A DNA stretch of 64,000 bases from Stenotrophomonas rhizophila (GCF_007667275.1 NZ_VDQT01000002.1:434001-498000), one strand, 5' to 3'. Counted from the first letter of the stretch, positions 7,333 through 16,801 are shown. Translations and numbers: made by a program. The notes: generated by a model not told the origin, from the letters alone.

Positions 7333-9695
7333 CGCGCGGTGCGCAGCAGCGCTTCCTCGACCAGCGCCTGGGTCAGCACGGTCGGCAGCACGGTGGGCGG
7401 CGCGCCCGGGCCATACACCACGTACAGCGGCACGCCCACCGCCTTGTGCTCGTCCAGGAACGCCGTGATTTCCTCATCGACGTTGGTGTAATCGCCGCGC
7501 ATGTACACCGCGTTGGTACGACGCAGCGTTTCCTCGAAGGCATGGGTTCCGAGCACCGCGCGCTCGTTGGCCTTGCAGGTCACGCACCAGTCGGCGGTCA
7601 TGTTGACGAAAACCACCCGGTTGTCCTGGCGCAGGCGGTCGAGCATCTGCGGCGAGTAGGCGACCACGTTGTCGGCGCTGGCCACTGCCACCTTGCCCGG
7701 CGCGTCGATGCGGGTCACCGCCCACACCGGTACCAGCGCACCCAGCAGCAGCACCAGGGCCAATGCCGCGCTGACCCGGTGGCTGCGCCAGCGGCTGCGC
7801 TCGAACCACCACAGCGCCAGGCCCACCACCACCAGCCCGGCGAGCACCAGCGCCATCGCGTCCACGCCGCGCTGCTTGCCCAGCACCCACAGCAGCCACA
7901 GGGCGGTGCCGTACATCGGGAACGCCAGCACCTGCTTCAGCGTTTCCATCCAGGCACCCGGTCGCGGCAGGCGACTGGCCAGCGACGGCACGAAGCCGAT
8001 CAACAGGAACGGCAACGCCAAGCCCAGGCCCAGCACCAGGAACACCAGCATCGCCGGCAGCGCAGGCGCGGTGAACGCATAGGCCAACGGCGCGCCCATG
8101 AACGGTGCCACGCACGGACTGGCCACCACGCAGGCGAGAACGCCGGTGAAGAAATCGCCGACCGGCCCGCTGCGCGAGGCCAGCGACTGGCCCACGCCGC
8201 CCAGGCTGCCGCCCAGGGTGAACACACCCGACAGGCTCAGGCCGACGGTGAACATCAGGTACACCAGCGCGGCGATGAACCACGGGTGCTGCAGTTGGAA
8301 CCCCCACCCGGCGGCCTGGCCGGCCGCACGCAGCGCCAGCACCAGCGCACCGATCGCCGCAAAAGCCACCAGCACGCCGGCGGTGTACCAGAGGGCATGG
8401 CTGCGCGCACGCTGCCGGCTTTCCCCGCTCTGTGCCACGCCCAGCACCTTCAGCGACAGGATCGGCAGCACGCACGGCATCAGGTTGAGCACCAGGCCGC
8501 CGGCCAGCGCCAGCAGCAGCGCCGCGACCAGGGTAGTCGGCGCCGCGCCGCTGCTGCCCGGCGGACGGGTGCGCTGCGCGTTGTCGCCGCTGGCGTCGGG
8601 CGCAGCGGCCTGCGCCGTGTCCATGCCCGGCTCGTTCGGGCGGATCAGCATCGGCTGGGTGGCGATACCCGAGGCGTCGCGCGCCTGCGCGCGCTTCTCG
8701 CGGGACACCAGCGGCGCGATCACGTCACTGCGCCGGGCTGCATCGTCGGCGCTCGCGTTGATCTTGCCGGCCGGCAGCGCCAGCTTCACCCGGCGGGTCA
8801 TCGGCGGATAGCAGATGCCGTCGGTCTGGCAGCCCTGGAAGGTGATCACCAGCGTGGCATCGGTGGCATCGGCCACGCTGCGGCGCAATGGCAGTTTGAC
8901 GTCGGTCTGGTCGAAGTACACCGACACATCGCCGAAGTGTTCATCCCGATGCGCCTTGGCCGTTGGCCAGCGCGGCGTGTCGGCATGGATGCCGGGCGCG
9001 CCTTCCAGCTTCAGCGAGGTGCGGTCGCGGTACAGGTAGTAGCCGCGCGCCGGGCTGAAGCGCAGCAGCAGCGTGTTGCCGTCGCCGACGATGGCCTCGA
9101 AGCCGAACGCACGCTCGGACGGCAGCGGCAGCGACGCCGTGTTGGCAGCGCCGGGCAGGCGCAGGCCGGCGCCGGCGTCTGCACCGGACAGCGGGGCGGT
9201 AAAGGGCGACGTCGCCGCGCCGCCGAAGGCGGGGGTGACCGCGCTCTCGCCGCCCGCACCGCCGCCGGGCAGTTTCACCTGCAGGCTGCGCTTCTGCGGG
9301 GGATAGCACACGCCCGCATCGGCGCAGCCCTGGTAACGCACTTCCAGGGTGACCGTACCGGCATCGTCGGCGGCCTTGCCGGGCAGTACCGCCACCAGGC
9401 GCTCGCGATAGGTTTCCACCTCGCCGAAGAAATCGTCGTGGTGTTTTTCGCCCGCCGGCATCTGCAGCGCCTGCGCGCTGAACGCAGCGTCGGTCTTGAC
9501 CGTGGTGCGGTGGCGATAGAGGTAATAGCCTGGTGCGATCTTCCAGCTGATCTGGAGTGTGTCGCGGTCGCGTGCCTGTGCGCTCAGGGCAAAGGCCTCA
9601 TCCACCGGCAGCAGGTCTTTTTCGCTGACGGCAAGCGCCGGCAGGGACACCACGAACAGCGCGCACAGCGCGGCAAAGCGACCAGACAGCGTCAT
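7329..9695 (-). CDS. dsbD: Thiol:disulfide interchange protein DsbD with duplicated N-terminal domain
   Basis: DsbD passes electrons from cytoplasmic thioredoxin across the inner membrane to periplasmic proteins. This 788-residue form has a signal peptide, then two alpha-type periplasmic domains, each with a PGYYLY/RGYYLY block and a cysteine pair (CADAGVC and CQTDGIC). A multi-span membrane domain follows with cysteines in LMPCVLPILS and ACVVASPCVAPF, and finally a thioredoxin-like domain with the CVTC motif. The E. coli protein is about 565 residues with a single alpha domain. The ATG at 9695 overlaps the cutA stop (TGATG), so the gene is coupled to cutA upstream and tlpA downstream. Confidence 0.93.
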   Translation of the reverse strand: MTLSGRFAALCALFVVSLPALAVSEKDLLPVDEAFALSAQARDRDTLQISWKIAPGYYLYRHRTTVKTDAAFSAQALQMPAGEKHHDDFFGEVETYRERLVAVLPGKAADDAGTVTLEVRYQGCADAGVCYPPQKRSLQVKLPGGGAGGESAVTPAFGGAATSPFTAPLSGADAGAGLRLPGAANTASLPLPSERAFGFEAIVGDGNTLLLRFSPARGYYLYRDRTSLKLEGAPGIHADTPRWPTAKAHRDEHFGDVSVYFDQTDVKLPLRRSVADATDATLVITFQGCQTDGICYPPMTRRVKLALPAGKINASADDAARRSDVIAPLVSREKRAQARDASGIATQPMLIRPNEPGMDTAQAAAPDASGDNAQRTRPPGSSGAAPTTLVAALLLALAGGLVLNLMPCVLPILSLKVLGVAQSGESRQRARSHALWYTAGVLVAFAAIGALVLALRAAGQAAGWGFQLQHPWFIAALVYLMFTVGLSLSGVFTLGGSLGGVGQSLASRSGPVGDFFTGVLACVVASPCVAPFMGAPLAYAFTAPALPAMLVFLVLGLGLALPFLLIGFVPSLASRLPRPGAWMETLKQVLAFPMYGTALWLLWVLGKQRGVDAMALVLAGLVVVGLALWWFERSRWRSHRVSAALALVLLLGALVPVWAVTRIDAPGKVAVASADNVVAYSPQMLDRLRQDNRVVFVNMTADWCVTCKANERAVLGTHAFEETLRRTNAVYMRGDYTNVDEEITAFLDEHKAVGVPLYVVYGPGAPPTVLPTVLTQALVEEALLRTAR

Positions 9696-10033
9696 CAATC
9701 GTTTTCCTCTCGGGTCTGGGCCCGAATCCAATCCAGGTAGGCCGGCAGGCCAGCGCGGGTTTCGACCGCGATGCACTCGGGGAGTTCATACGGGTGCAGC
9801 ACCTGCACGCGGGCGATGGCCGCATCCAGGCGGCTGCCGGTGGTCTTGATCACCAGTTGGACCTCGTGGTCTTCGGTGACCTCGCCCTGCCAGCGATAGG
9901 TCGAGTGCGCCCCGTCCAGCCGCGTCACGCACGCGGCCAGGCGTTCTTCCACCAGCGCCTGCGCCAGCCGCGCGGCGGTGGCGGTGTCGGGGCAGGTGGT
10001 GAAAAGCATGAATACGGAATCGGGGGTCGACAT
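9695..10033 (-). CDS. cutA: Divalent-cation tolerance protein CutA
   Basis: A 112-residue CutA1-family protein: the TTCPDTATAARLA start, EERLAACV, the YRWQGEV strand and VIKTT are all family landmarks. These small trimeric proteins bind copper and are linked to metal tolerance, though their exact role is unsettled. The cutA-dsbD pairing is widespread in proteobacteria. The ATG at 10033 is preferred because longer frames upstream run through repeats. Its stop codon shares one base with the dsbD start, which points to translational coupling. Confidence 0.93.
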   Translation of the reverse strand: MSTPDSVFMLFTTCPDTATAARLAQALVEERLAACVTRLDGAHSTYRWQGEVTEDHEVQLVIKTTGSRLDAAIARVQVLHPYELPECIAVETRAGLPAYLDWIRAQTREEND

Positions 10034-10112
10034 GACCGCCGAGTATAGAGATCGCAGACTGTCGATGCCGGCCGGTTCCGATGGAAACCGGCCGGATGGC
10101 GCGAACCCCGGT

Positions 10113-10174
10113 GGCGCCGGCGGGTGGCCGGCGCCCCGGATGACCGTAGCCCCGGCCGTTGGCCGGACCCCGGG
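10113..10174. repeat. Pair of GTAG-type/GC-rich inverted repeats
   Basis: A GGCGCCGGC/GCCGGCGCC stem at 10113-10135 is followed by a GTAG element at 10146-10174 with stem CCGGCC, loop GTT and GGCCGG. They fill the space between cutA and the 3' end of the nuclease gene and may act as 3' transcript stabilisers or bidirectional terminators. Confidence 0.65.
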
Positions 10175-10179
10175 ATCCC

Positions 10180-11970
10180 TCAGTTCGCCAACTCGCAGGT
10201 CGCCGGCTTGGCCGACGTGAACAGCGCCGGGGTGGCCCATTCCGGGTGGTCGATGAACGGGTTGCGATTCCCCTGGAAGCTGAAAACCACCTCGTTCCGG
10301 GCCTTTTCGGCCGCACTCGGCGGGTCGGCCAGGTGCCAGTCGATCAGCGTGGAGAGCAGGCCCATGTAGGCCGGCGAGGACGAGGTCTTGACGATCCGGC
10401 TGCGGTCGTCGGTCAGCTCCAGGTCCGGTTCGGACTGCCCCGTGGCCGCATCCTTGCCGCCCTCATAACGGATCGCCATGTACATCACCGCACGCGCCAT
10501 GTCGCCCTTGCGCTGGCCCCACACTTCGAAGGTGCCGGTATTGCCGTCCGGGCTGCGTACCCAGTTCGAGTTGCCCGGGTACCCACCGCTGCCACCGCCC
10601 TGGCCGTTGTTGTTTTCGGTGGCGCGCTCGCCGCAGCTGGCGTCGCATTTCGCGAACGGCTTGTTGCCCCGGTCGGCGTTCCACTGGGTGTCGGACAAAT
10701 ACAGCATGTGCGTATCGGTGTAGGGCGCATACGGCAGGCCCTTGTCGCCGGTGGTGCTGGCAAAGCCCAGCGAGTTCGGCCAGGTGTGCTCGCGGTTGTA
10801 GGTCAGGCCGCTGCCGGTGCCCGCGCGGTCGCTGACCTTGGCGTAGCTGCGGTTGCGGTAGGCGTCCAGGATCCTGCCGCTGTTGTTGGGATCCTCGTCG
10901 GCGATCTCCAGGATGGTCCAGGTGCTGGTGCCGGAGCCGCTGTAGGGGTAGGCGGTGTGGCCCTTGATGGTGGCGTGCAGCGAGCAGCGCAGCTGGCTGG
11001 GGCTGGAGGTGTTCACCTTCGAGTAGTAACTCCCCGGGTCCGGGTCGGGACCCGGATCGCCGCCACCGGCGGCGGCCACGTTGAACGCGATGCGGGTGTC
11101 GGCGGCCGGGCGGGCGCCCTGCGCGTCCTTGATCCGGGCCGCACGGATGTCGAACCGGCAGGCCTCGCCGGCGACCAGCGCGGTGTTGGTGGACAGGGTG
11201 AAGGTGGTGCCGCTGCCGGCATGGGTCAGCGGCACGCTGCCGGACTGGCCGCAGCTGAGCACGAAGGCACCGCTGCTGGCGGTGACGTTCTCGCTGAAGG
11301 TCACCGCCAGGTCGGCCGCGGCCGGGAACGTGGTGGCGCCCTGCTCCGGGGTGGTGGTGCGCACCGAGGGCGGCGTGTTCGGTCCGGTGCCGCCACCGCT
11401 GCCGCTGAAGGTCTGGCCGTGGTTGCAGGCGCCGAAGGTCTGCGCGGCGGATGCGGCCCAGGTGAAGTGGGCGTACTGGCTGCCGCTGCCGGTGAGCTGC
11501 AGCGAGGTGCCAGGCGCGGTGCTGTTGGTTTCGCTGACCGGGATGTTCTGGCTGGTCAGTCCGGCGGCCGGGCCCGCGGCGGCGGTGACGGTGCCTTCGT
11601 AACTGATGAACTGGACCACCTTGCCGCTGCCATCGACCAGCGCGATGCCGTCGTTGGCGCCGTTCTGCAGGCCATTGGTGGGGTAGGTGACCGTGGCGAT
11701 GCGGGCGCTGCCGCAGCCGGCCGCGGTGCCGGCCGGCACCGGGTTGCTGGCATACACCGTGGCGGCCGACGGCGTGCTGCCGTTGTACAGGTAGAGCGTA
11801 TAGCCGGCGAGGTCTTCGCCGCCGGTGGCGACCACTTCGATTGCTTCGCCGACGTCCCCGGCCGGGGTGCTGTCGTCGTAATGCAGTTCATTGATGAATA
11901 CGTCAGCCCGGGCCGGGCTGACCGCCAGCGCCAGCAGGCACCCCAGGGACAGTGGTGTGAGCAACCGCAT
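10180..11970 (-). CDS. Secreted multidomain endonuclease I (EndA-type) protein
   Basis: 596 residues with a signal peptide ending near ARA (residues 21-23). An N-terminal domain beginning VFINELHYDD resembles the lamin-tail (LTD) fold that often accompanies extracellular nucleases. A middle Ig-like domain (about 205-310, PEQGATTF to RIKDAQG) looks like the SbsA/Big_5 type. The C-terminal part is endonuclease I, with the catalytic block YNREHTWPNS and NNNGQG near residue 450. Plain periplasmic EndA is about 235 residues, so the extra domains suggest an extracellular enzyme degrading environmental DNA. It is transcribed away from groES. Confidence 0.86.
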   Translation of the reverse strand: MRLLTPLSLGCLLALAVSPARADVFINELHYDDSTPAGDVGEAIEVVATGGEDLAGYTLYLYNGSTPSAATVYASNPVPAGTAAGCGSARIATVTYPTNGLQNGANDGIALVDGSGKVVQFISYEGTVTAAAGPAAGLTSQNIPVSETNSTAPGTSLQLTGSGSQYAHFTWAASAAQTFGACNHGQTFSGSGGGTGPNTPPSVRTTTPEQGATTFPAAADLAVTFSENVTASSGAFVLSCGQSGSVPLTHAGSGTTFTLSTNTALVAGEACRFDIRAARIKDAQGARPAADTRIAFNVAAAGGGDPGPDPDPGSYYSKVNTSSPSQLRCSLHATIKGHTAYPYSGSGTSTWTILEIADEDPNNSGRILDAYRNRSYAKVSDRAGTGSGLTYNREHTWPNSLGFASTTGDKGLPYAPYTDTHMLYLSDTQWNADRGNKPFAKCDASCGERATENNNGQGGGSGGYPGNSNWVRSPDGNTGTFEVWGQRKGDMARAVMYMAIRYEGGKDAATGQSEPDLELTDDRSRIVKTSSSPAYMGLLSTLIDWHLADPPSAAEKARNEVVFSFQGNRNPFIDHPEWATPALFTSAKPATCELAN

Positions 11971-12131
11971 CTACGTCTCCTTGTGATTGGGTTTTGCCGA
12001 GCAAATCTAGCTAATCCATATGACACATCTATCGATATGTCCGGTTGGACACGCCACACTGAGACGGGCGTCAAGATTTCGGCCAAAGACGCCTCCGCTA
12101 CCCGGCATGGATGGGAATTTCCGGCTACCCC

Positions 12132-12159
12132 CTTGAAAGGGCGGGGCAGGCCACCATCT
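12132..12159 (+). promoter_or_regulatory. Sigma-32-like heat-shock promoter upstream of groES
   Basis: CTTGAAA at 12132-12138 matches the sigma-32 -35 consensus exactly. After a 13-base spacer, CACCATCT at 12152-12159 matches CCCCATNT with one mismatch. Transcription would start near 12166, about 105 bases before the groES ATG. Together with the CIRCE-like element this suggests dual control by RpoH and HrcA. Confidence 0.7.
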
Positions 12160-12168
12160 CTGCCCTGT

Positions 12169-12187
12169 CCCGCACTGCGGGTTTTTT
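12169..12187 (+). terminator. Terminator-like hairpin in the groES leader region
   Basis: CCCGC, loop ACT, GCGGG, then six T residues. There is no plus-strand gene upstream for it to terminate. It lies just after the predicted sigma-32 start, so it may end an upstream short transcript or be fortuitous. Confidence 0.5.
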
Positions 12188-12198
12188 CGCGAGCGATG

Positions 12199-12225
12199 CT
12201 GGCAGTCACCCTGCGTGAGTGCTAA
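12199..12225 (+). promoter_or_regulatory. Degenerate CIRCE element (HrcA operator) for groESL
   Basis: The right half GAGTGCTAA (12217-12225) is a perfect CIRCE half-site. Nine bases upstream, CTGGCAGTC (12199-12207) matches the left half TTAGCACTC at six of nine positions. The arrangement, 46 bases before the groES ATG, is that expected for HrcA repression of the chaperonin operon. Confidence 0.75.
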
Positions 12226-12271
12226 CATCGCCGGAATTTTTCAGACCAATCAATAACTTAAGAGGTCCCAC

Positions 12272-12559
12272 ATGAGCATCAAGCCGCTTCACGACCGCGT
12301 TGTGGTCAAGCCGATCGAAGCCGACGAAATTTCCGCCGGCGGCATCGTCATTCCGGACTCGGCCAAGGAAAAGTCGACCAAGGGTGAAGTCGTGGCCGTG
12401 GGCCCGGGCAAGCCGCTGGACAACGGCAACGTGCGCCAGCCGTCGCTGAAGGTCGGTGACAAGGTCATCTACGGCCAGTACGCCGGCAGCAGCTACAAGA
12501 GCGAAGGCGTGGAATACAAGGTCCTGCGCGAAGACGACATCCTCGCCATCATCGGCTGA
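12272..12559 (+). CDS. groES: Co-chaperonin GroES
   Basis: A 95-residue Gro[15 protein letters not shown] at the N-terminus, the mobile-loop region [16 protein letters not shown] and the C-terminal EDDILAIIG. It caps the GroEL ring in the cytoplasm. AGAGGT lies just before the ATG. The heat-shock promoter and CIRCE-like operator lie upstream, and groEL follows after 96 bases that hold a GTAG-type repeat. Confidence 0.98.
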   Translation: MSIKPLHDRVVVKPIEADEISAGGIVIPDSAKEKSTKGEVVAVGPGKPLDNGNVRQPSLKVGDKVIYGQYAGSSYKSEGVEYKVLREDDILAIIG

Positions 12560-12613
12560 GACGGCGTCGCTCGTTCAGCCGGGCCCGGCCCGGCTCTACT
12601 CATCCCCTATTGA

Positions 12614-14302
<1,689 letters not shown>

Positions 14303-14323
14303 GGTCCGTCGCTGCACCGGCCG

Positions 14324-14346
14324 GTACCGACCCTCGAGGTCGGTAC
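14324..14346. repeat. Inverted repeat downstream of groEL
   Basis: GTACCGACC, loop CTCGA, GGTCGGTAC: a perfect 9-base stem resembling the GTAG-family stems but without a clear GTAG flank. It lies between the groEL stop codon and its terminator. Confidence 0.6.
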
Positions 14347-14360
14347 GCATCCCGGAAAAA

Positions 14361-14384
14361 CCCCGCCGCGAGGCGGGGTTTTTT
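14361..14384 (+). terminator. Rho-independent terminator of groESL
   Basis: CCCCGCC, loop GCGA, GGCGGGG, then six T residues, starting 59 bases after the groEL stop codon. Confidence 0.92.
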
Positions 14385-14420
14385 GTTGCCCGGTGGACGG
14401 CCTGCCGCTAGGCTCAGCGC

Positions 14421-15029
14421 ATGCCTACCTCCCTGATCGTCGTGGACGACTTCCTTGCACCCGCCGACGCGCGCGGCCTGCGCGATGCCGCATTGCGATT
14501 GACCTACCCGGAACAGGACGGCGCATTTCCCGGGCGCAATTCGGTCGAGCGCCTGGAGATCGACGGCCTTTCCGAAGCGGCGTCGCGGCTGGTCAACGAA
14601 CCGCTGCGGCCGATATCGCCGCTGCATTCGCACGGCAAGTTCCGCATCACCCTGGCCAGTGACGTGGGGCGCGCCGGGGTGCACGTCGACCGCTCGCACT
14701 GGTCGGGCATCCTTTACCTGAGCGCGGACGAAGACTGCCAGGGCGGCACGGAGTTCTTCCGCCACCGCCGCACCGGCACCGAACGCCTGGCACTCGATGC
14801 TGCCGAGCTGGCCCGGCATGGCTACGCCGACCGCGCGTCCATGCATCGCGACATCATCGAGCGCGACAGCGCCGACGAAGCGCAGTGGGAGATGACCATG
14901 CGGGTTCCGATGCGTTTCAACCGCCTGGTGCTGCTGCGGCCGTGGCTCTGGCACACCGCGGGTCCAGCCTTCGGTGATCGCATGGAAAACGGGCGGCTGG
15001 TGTACCTGATGTTCTTCGAAGTGGCCTGA
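14421..15029 (+). CDS. Possible 2OG-Fe(II)-oxygenase-like protein (DUF6445-like)
   Basis: A 202-residue protein with features of the double-stranded beta-helix oxygenases: HVDRSHWSGILYLS (an HxD pair near residue 93) and a distal LRPWLWHTAGP with a histidine near residue 177, followed by RLVYLMFFEVA. The pattern fits the DUF6445-type group, whose substrates are unknown. The histidines would bind Fe(II) if the assignment is right. It starts 36 bases after the groEL terminator, so it must have its own promoter. I am fairly sure it is a real gene and less sure of the chemistry. Confidence 0.65.
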   Translation: MPTSLIVVDDFLAPADARGLRDAALRLTYPEQDGAFPGRNSVERLEIDGLSEAASRLVNEPLRPISPLHSHGKFRITLASDVGRAGVHVDRSHWSGILYLSADEDCQGGTEFFRHRRTGTERLALDAAELARHGYADRASMHRDIIERDSADEAQWEMTMRVPMRFNRLVLLRPWLWHTAGPAFGDRMENGRLVYLMFFEVA

Positions 15030-15058
15030 GCGCGTCGCCGCAGTTGCGAATGAAACAG

Positions 15059-15087
15059 TTGGCAGTCCCCAGACCCTGTGATATCAA
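15059..15087 (+). promoter_or_regulatory. Putative sigma-70 promoter of the DAHP synthase leader
   Basis: TTGGCA at 15059-15064, a 17-base spacer, and TATCAA at 15082-15087. The start point would fall at about 15094-15096, at or next to the ATG of the leader peptide. The leader could therefore be leaderless, which would explain why it has no Shine-Dalgarno sequence. Confidence 0.5.
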
Positions 15088-15095
15088 TAGCCTCA

Positions 15096-15176
15096 ATGAA
15101 CGCACGCCCCGCCAATGCCTACTTTTGGTATTACTTTCCGAAGCCACCGGCGGAGGAAGGCATGCGCTCACCCTGA
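15096..15176 (+). CDS. Aromatic-rich leader peptide (attenuator) upstream of DAHP synthase
   Basis: A 26-codon frame from ATG 15096 to TGA 15174-15176 contains the run YFWYYF at codons 9-14 (15120-15137): six consecutive aromatic codons of Tyr, Phe and Trp. Such runs are the hallmark of transcription-attenuation leader peptides, where ribosome stalling on scarce charged tRNA prevents terminator formation. A strong terminator hairpin follows at 15201 and then the DAHP synthase gene. All three aromatic residues being read fits the first, shared step of aromatic synthesis. Confidence 0.85.
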   Translation: MNARPANAYFWYYFPKPPAEEGMRSP

Positions 15177-15200
15177 AGAAACCTTCAGACGCATTCCCGA

Positions 15201-15229
15201 AAGCCGCCAGCGCACCTGGCGGCTTTTTT
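15201..15229 (+). terminator. Attenuator terminator before DAHP synthase
   Basis: AAGCCGCCAG (15201-15210), loop CGCAC, CTGGCGGCTT (15216-15225), with the T run 15224-15229. The upstream stretches AAGCCACCGG (15141-15150) and GGCGG (15149-15153) resemble its two arms and are candidates for a competing antiterminator fold. It ends 45 bases before the structural gene. Confidence 0.88.
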
Positions 15230-15274
15230 GTTGCCGCCGCGCTGGGGACCCCCATTCCAAAGGAGTTTTCCCCC

Positions 15275-16348
15275 ATGCCCCCCCACACCGACGACCTCCG
15301 CATCCGCAAGATCGAACCGTTGACGCCGCCGGCCCAGTTGCTGGCCATGCTGCCCTGCGACGATCAAGCGTCCGCCACGGTCTCCGCCTCGCGCGCAGCA
15401 CTGCACGAGATCCTGCATGGTCGCGACGACCGCCTGGCGGTGGTGATCGGGCCGTGCTCGATCCATGACCCGGTGGCCGCGATCGAATACGCGCAGCGCC
15501 TGAAACCGCTGCGCGACGCTTACGCTGGCGAGCTGGAGATCATCATGCGCGTGTACTTCGAAAAGCCGCGCACCACGGTCGGCTGGAAGGGGCTGATCAA
15601 CGACCCGGACCTGGACGGCAGCTTCCAGATCAACAAGGGCCTGCGCATCGCCCGCGGCCTGCTGCGCGACATCAACAAGCTTGGCCTGCCGGCCGGCGTG
15701 GAGTTCCTGGACGTGATCTCGCCGCAGTACATCGCCGACCTCGTGGCCTGGGGCGCGATTGGTGCGCGCACCACCGAAAGCCAGGTGCACCGCGAACTGG
15801 CATCGGGGCTGTCGTGCCCGGTCGGGTTCAAGAATGGCACCGACGGCAACATCAAGATCGCCGCCGATGCAGTGGGCGCGGCGTCCAACCCGCACCACTT
15901 CCTGTCGGTGACCAAGCAGGGCGATACGGCCATCGTCGCCACCGCCGGCAACCCGGACTGCCACGTCATCCTGCGCGGCGGCAAGGTACCCAACTTCGAC
16001 GCGCCCAGCGTGGATGCGGCCAGCCAGACCCTGGCCAAGGCGAAATTGCCCGCGCGGTTGATGATCGACGCCAGCCACGCCAACAGCAGCAAGAACCCCG
16101 AAAACCAGCCCCTGGTGATCGCCGACATCAACGCGCAGCTGGCTGCGGGTGAAGAGCGGATCGTGGGTGTGATGGTGGAAAGCCACCTCGTTGCCGGCCG
16201 CCAGGACCTGGTGGAAGGCCAGCCGCTGGTCTACGGGCAGAGCATCACCGATGGCTGCATCGGCTGGGACAGTTCGCTCGCCGTGCTCGAGTCGCTGGCC
16301 GAGGCGGTACGTGCGCGGCGCGCGCGTCGTGTGGCGGAAGCCGCCTGA
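15275..16348 (+). CDS. aroG: 3-deoxy-7-phosphoheptulonate (DAHP) synthase, class I
   Basis: Catalyses condensation of phosphoenolpyruvate and erythrose 4-phosphate, the first step of the shikimate pathway. The 357-residue length and motifs (VVIGPCSIHDP near residue 50, MRVYFEKPRTTVGWKGLINDP, the GFKNGTDG block and the metal-site region DASHANSSKNP) are those of the AroF/G/H type. Which aromatic amino acid inhibits it cannot be told from sequence by eye. The start at 15275 has an AAAGGAG eleven bases upstream. The leader peptide and attenuator ahead imply control by Phe/Tyr/Trp supply. Confidence 0.95.
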   Translation: MPPHTDDLRIRKIEPLTPPAQLLAMLPCDDQASATVSASRAALHEILHGRDDRLAVVIGPCSIHDPVAAIEYAQRLKPLRDAYAGELEIIMRVYFEKPRTTVGWKGLINDPDLDGSFQINKGLRIARGLLRDINKLGLPAGVEFLDVISPQYIADLVAWGAIGARTTESQVHRELASGLSCPVGFKNGTDGNIKIAADAVGAASNPHHFLSVTKQGDTAIVATAGNPDCHVILRGGKVPNFDAPSVDAASQTLAKAKLPARLMIDASHANSSKNPENQPLVIADINAQLAAGEERIVGVMVESHLVAGRQDLVEGQPLVYGQSITDGCIGWDSSLAVLESLAEAVRARRARRVAEAA

Positions 16349-16351
16349 GCT

Positions 16352-16378
16352 GCTGGGCCGGTCGCACGCCGGCCCAGC
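16352..16378 (+). terminator. Hairpin after DAHP synthase (possible terminator)
   Basis: GCTGGGCCGG, loop TCGCACG, CCGGCCCAGC, starting four bases after the stop codon. There is no T run, so it may be a rho-dependent or stabilising hairpin rather than a true intrinsic terminator. Confidence 0.5.
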
Positions 16379-16465
16379 GACAGGCACTGTCTAAGGTATT
16401 CCGGAACTTATTCAAATAAATCAATTGGATGCCTTGATTGTCGCGCGCCAGACTTCACTCCTTCG

Positions 16466-16493
16466 TTGAATCCACCAGGAGTGTATGTACAAT
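16466..16493 (+). promoter_or_regulatory. Putative promoter of the toxin-antitoxin pair
   Basis: TTGAAT (16466-16471), a 16-base spacer, and TACAAT (16488-16493). The -10 lies within a TGTATG direct repeat (16482-16487 and 16493-16498) that could serve as an operator for the RHH antitoxin. Transcription would begin near 16500, which favours the antitoxin start at 16528 over the upstream ATG at 16492. Confidence 0.55.
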
Positions 16494-16527
16494 GTATGCA
16501 CAACCCACTACCGTGCGAGTGCTCCCC

Positions 16528-16797
16528 ATGGGAACCGCCAGCAAAGTCATCAATTTCAGGGCGCCGGCCGACAAGCAGGACCTGATCGATCGCGCCGTGG
16601 AGATCAGCGGGGTCAACCGCACGGAATTCATCCTCGATGCGGCCTGCGACAAGGCCCGCGAAGTGCTGGCGGACCAGACCCGGTTCGCGCTGGACGCAGA
16701 GCAGTTGCAGCGCTTCAACGCGCTGCTGGATTCACCGCTGGAAGAAAACGCAGCGCTGCGCCGCCTGTTGAGCACGCCCGCACCCTGGGAGCGGTAA
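16528..16797 (+). CDS. DUF1778 (TacA-type) antitoxin
   Basis: An 89-residue ribbon-helix-helix protein: VINFRAPADKQDLIDRAVEISGVNRTEFIL is split across the strand and two helices of a DUF1778 N-terminal DNA-binding domain. The C-terminal part, with FNALLDSPLEENAALRRLL, is the segment that usually wraps the toxin. In the TacAT family the antitoxin neutralises a GNAT toxin and represses the operon. The toxin gene starts only four bases after this stop codon, so the pair is bicistronic. Confidence 0.88.
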   Translation: MGTASKVINFRAPADKQDLIDRAVEISGVNRTEFILDAACDKAREVLADQTRFALDAEQLQRFNALLDSPLEENAALRRLLSTPAPWER

Positions 16798-16801
16798 GTC
16801 C

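Noticed and set aside
7446..9740. 764-codon frame opposite dsbD
   Set aside because: Histidine-, arginine- and glutamine-rich shadow of dsbD on the other strand.
10159..12225. 688-codon frame opposite the nuclease gene and running into the groES leader
   Set aside because: Gly/Ala/Arg-rich shadow. It would also cross the heat-shock promoter and CIRCE element.
16492..16527. Earlier start (ATG at 16492) for the antitoxin
   Set aside because: It would lie within the -10 box and before the likely transcription start. The ATG at 16528 begins the RHH domain.
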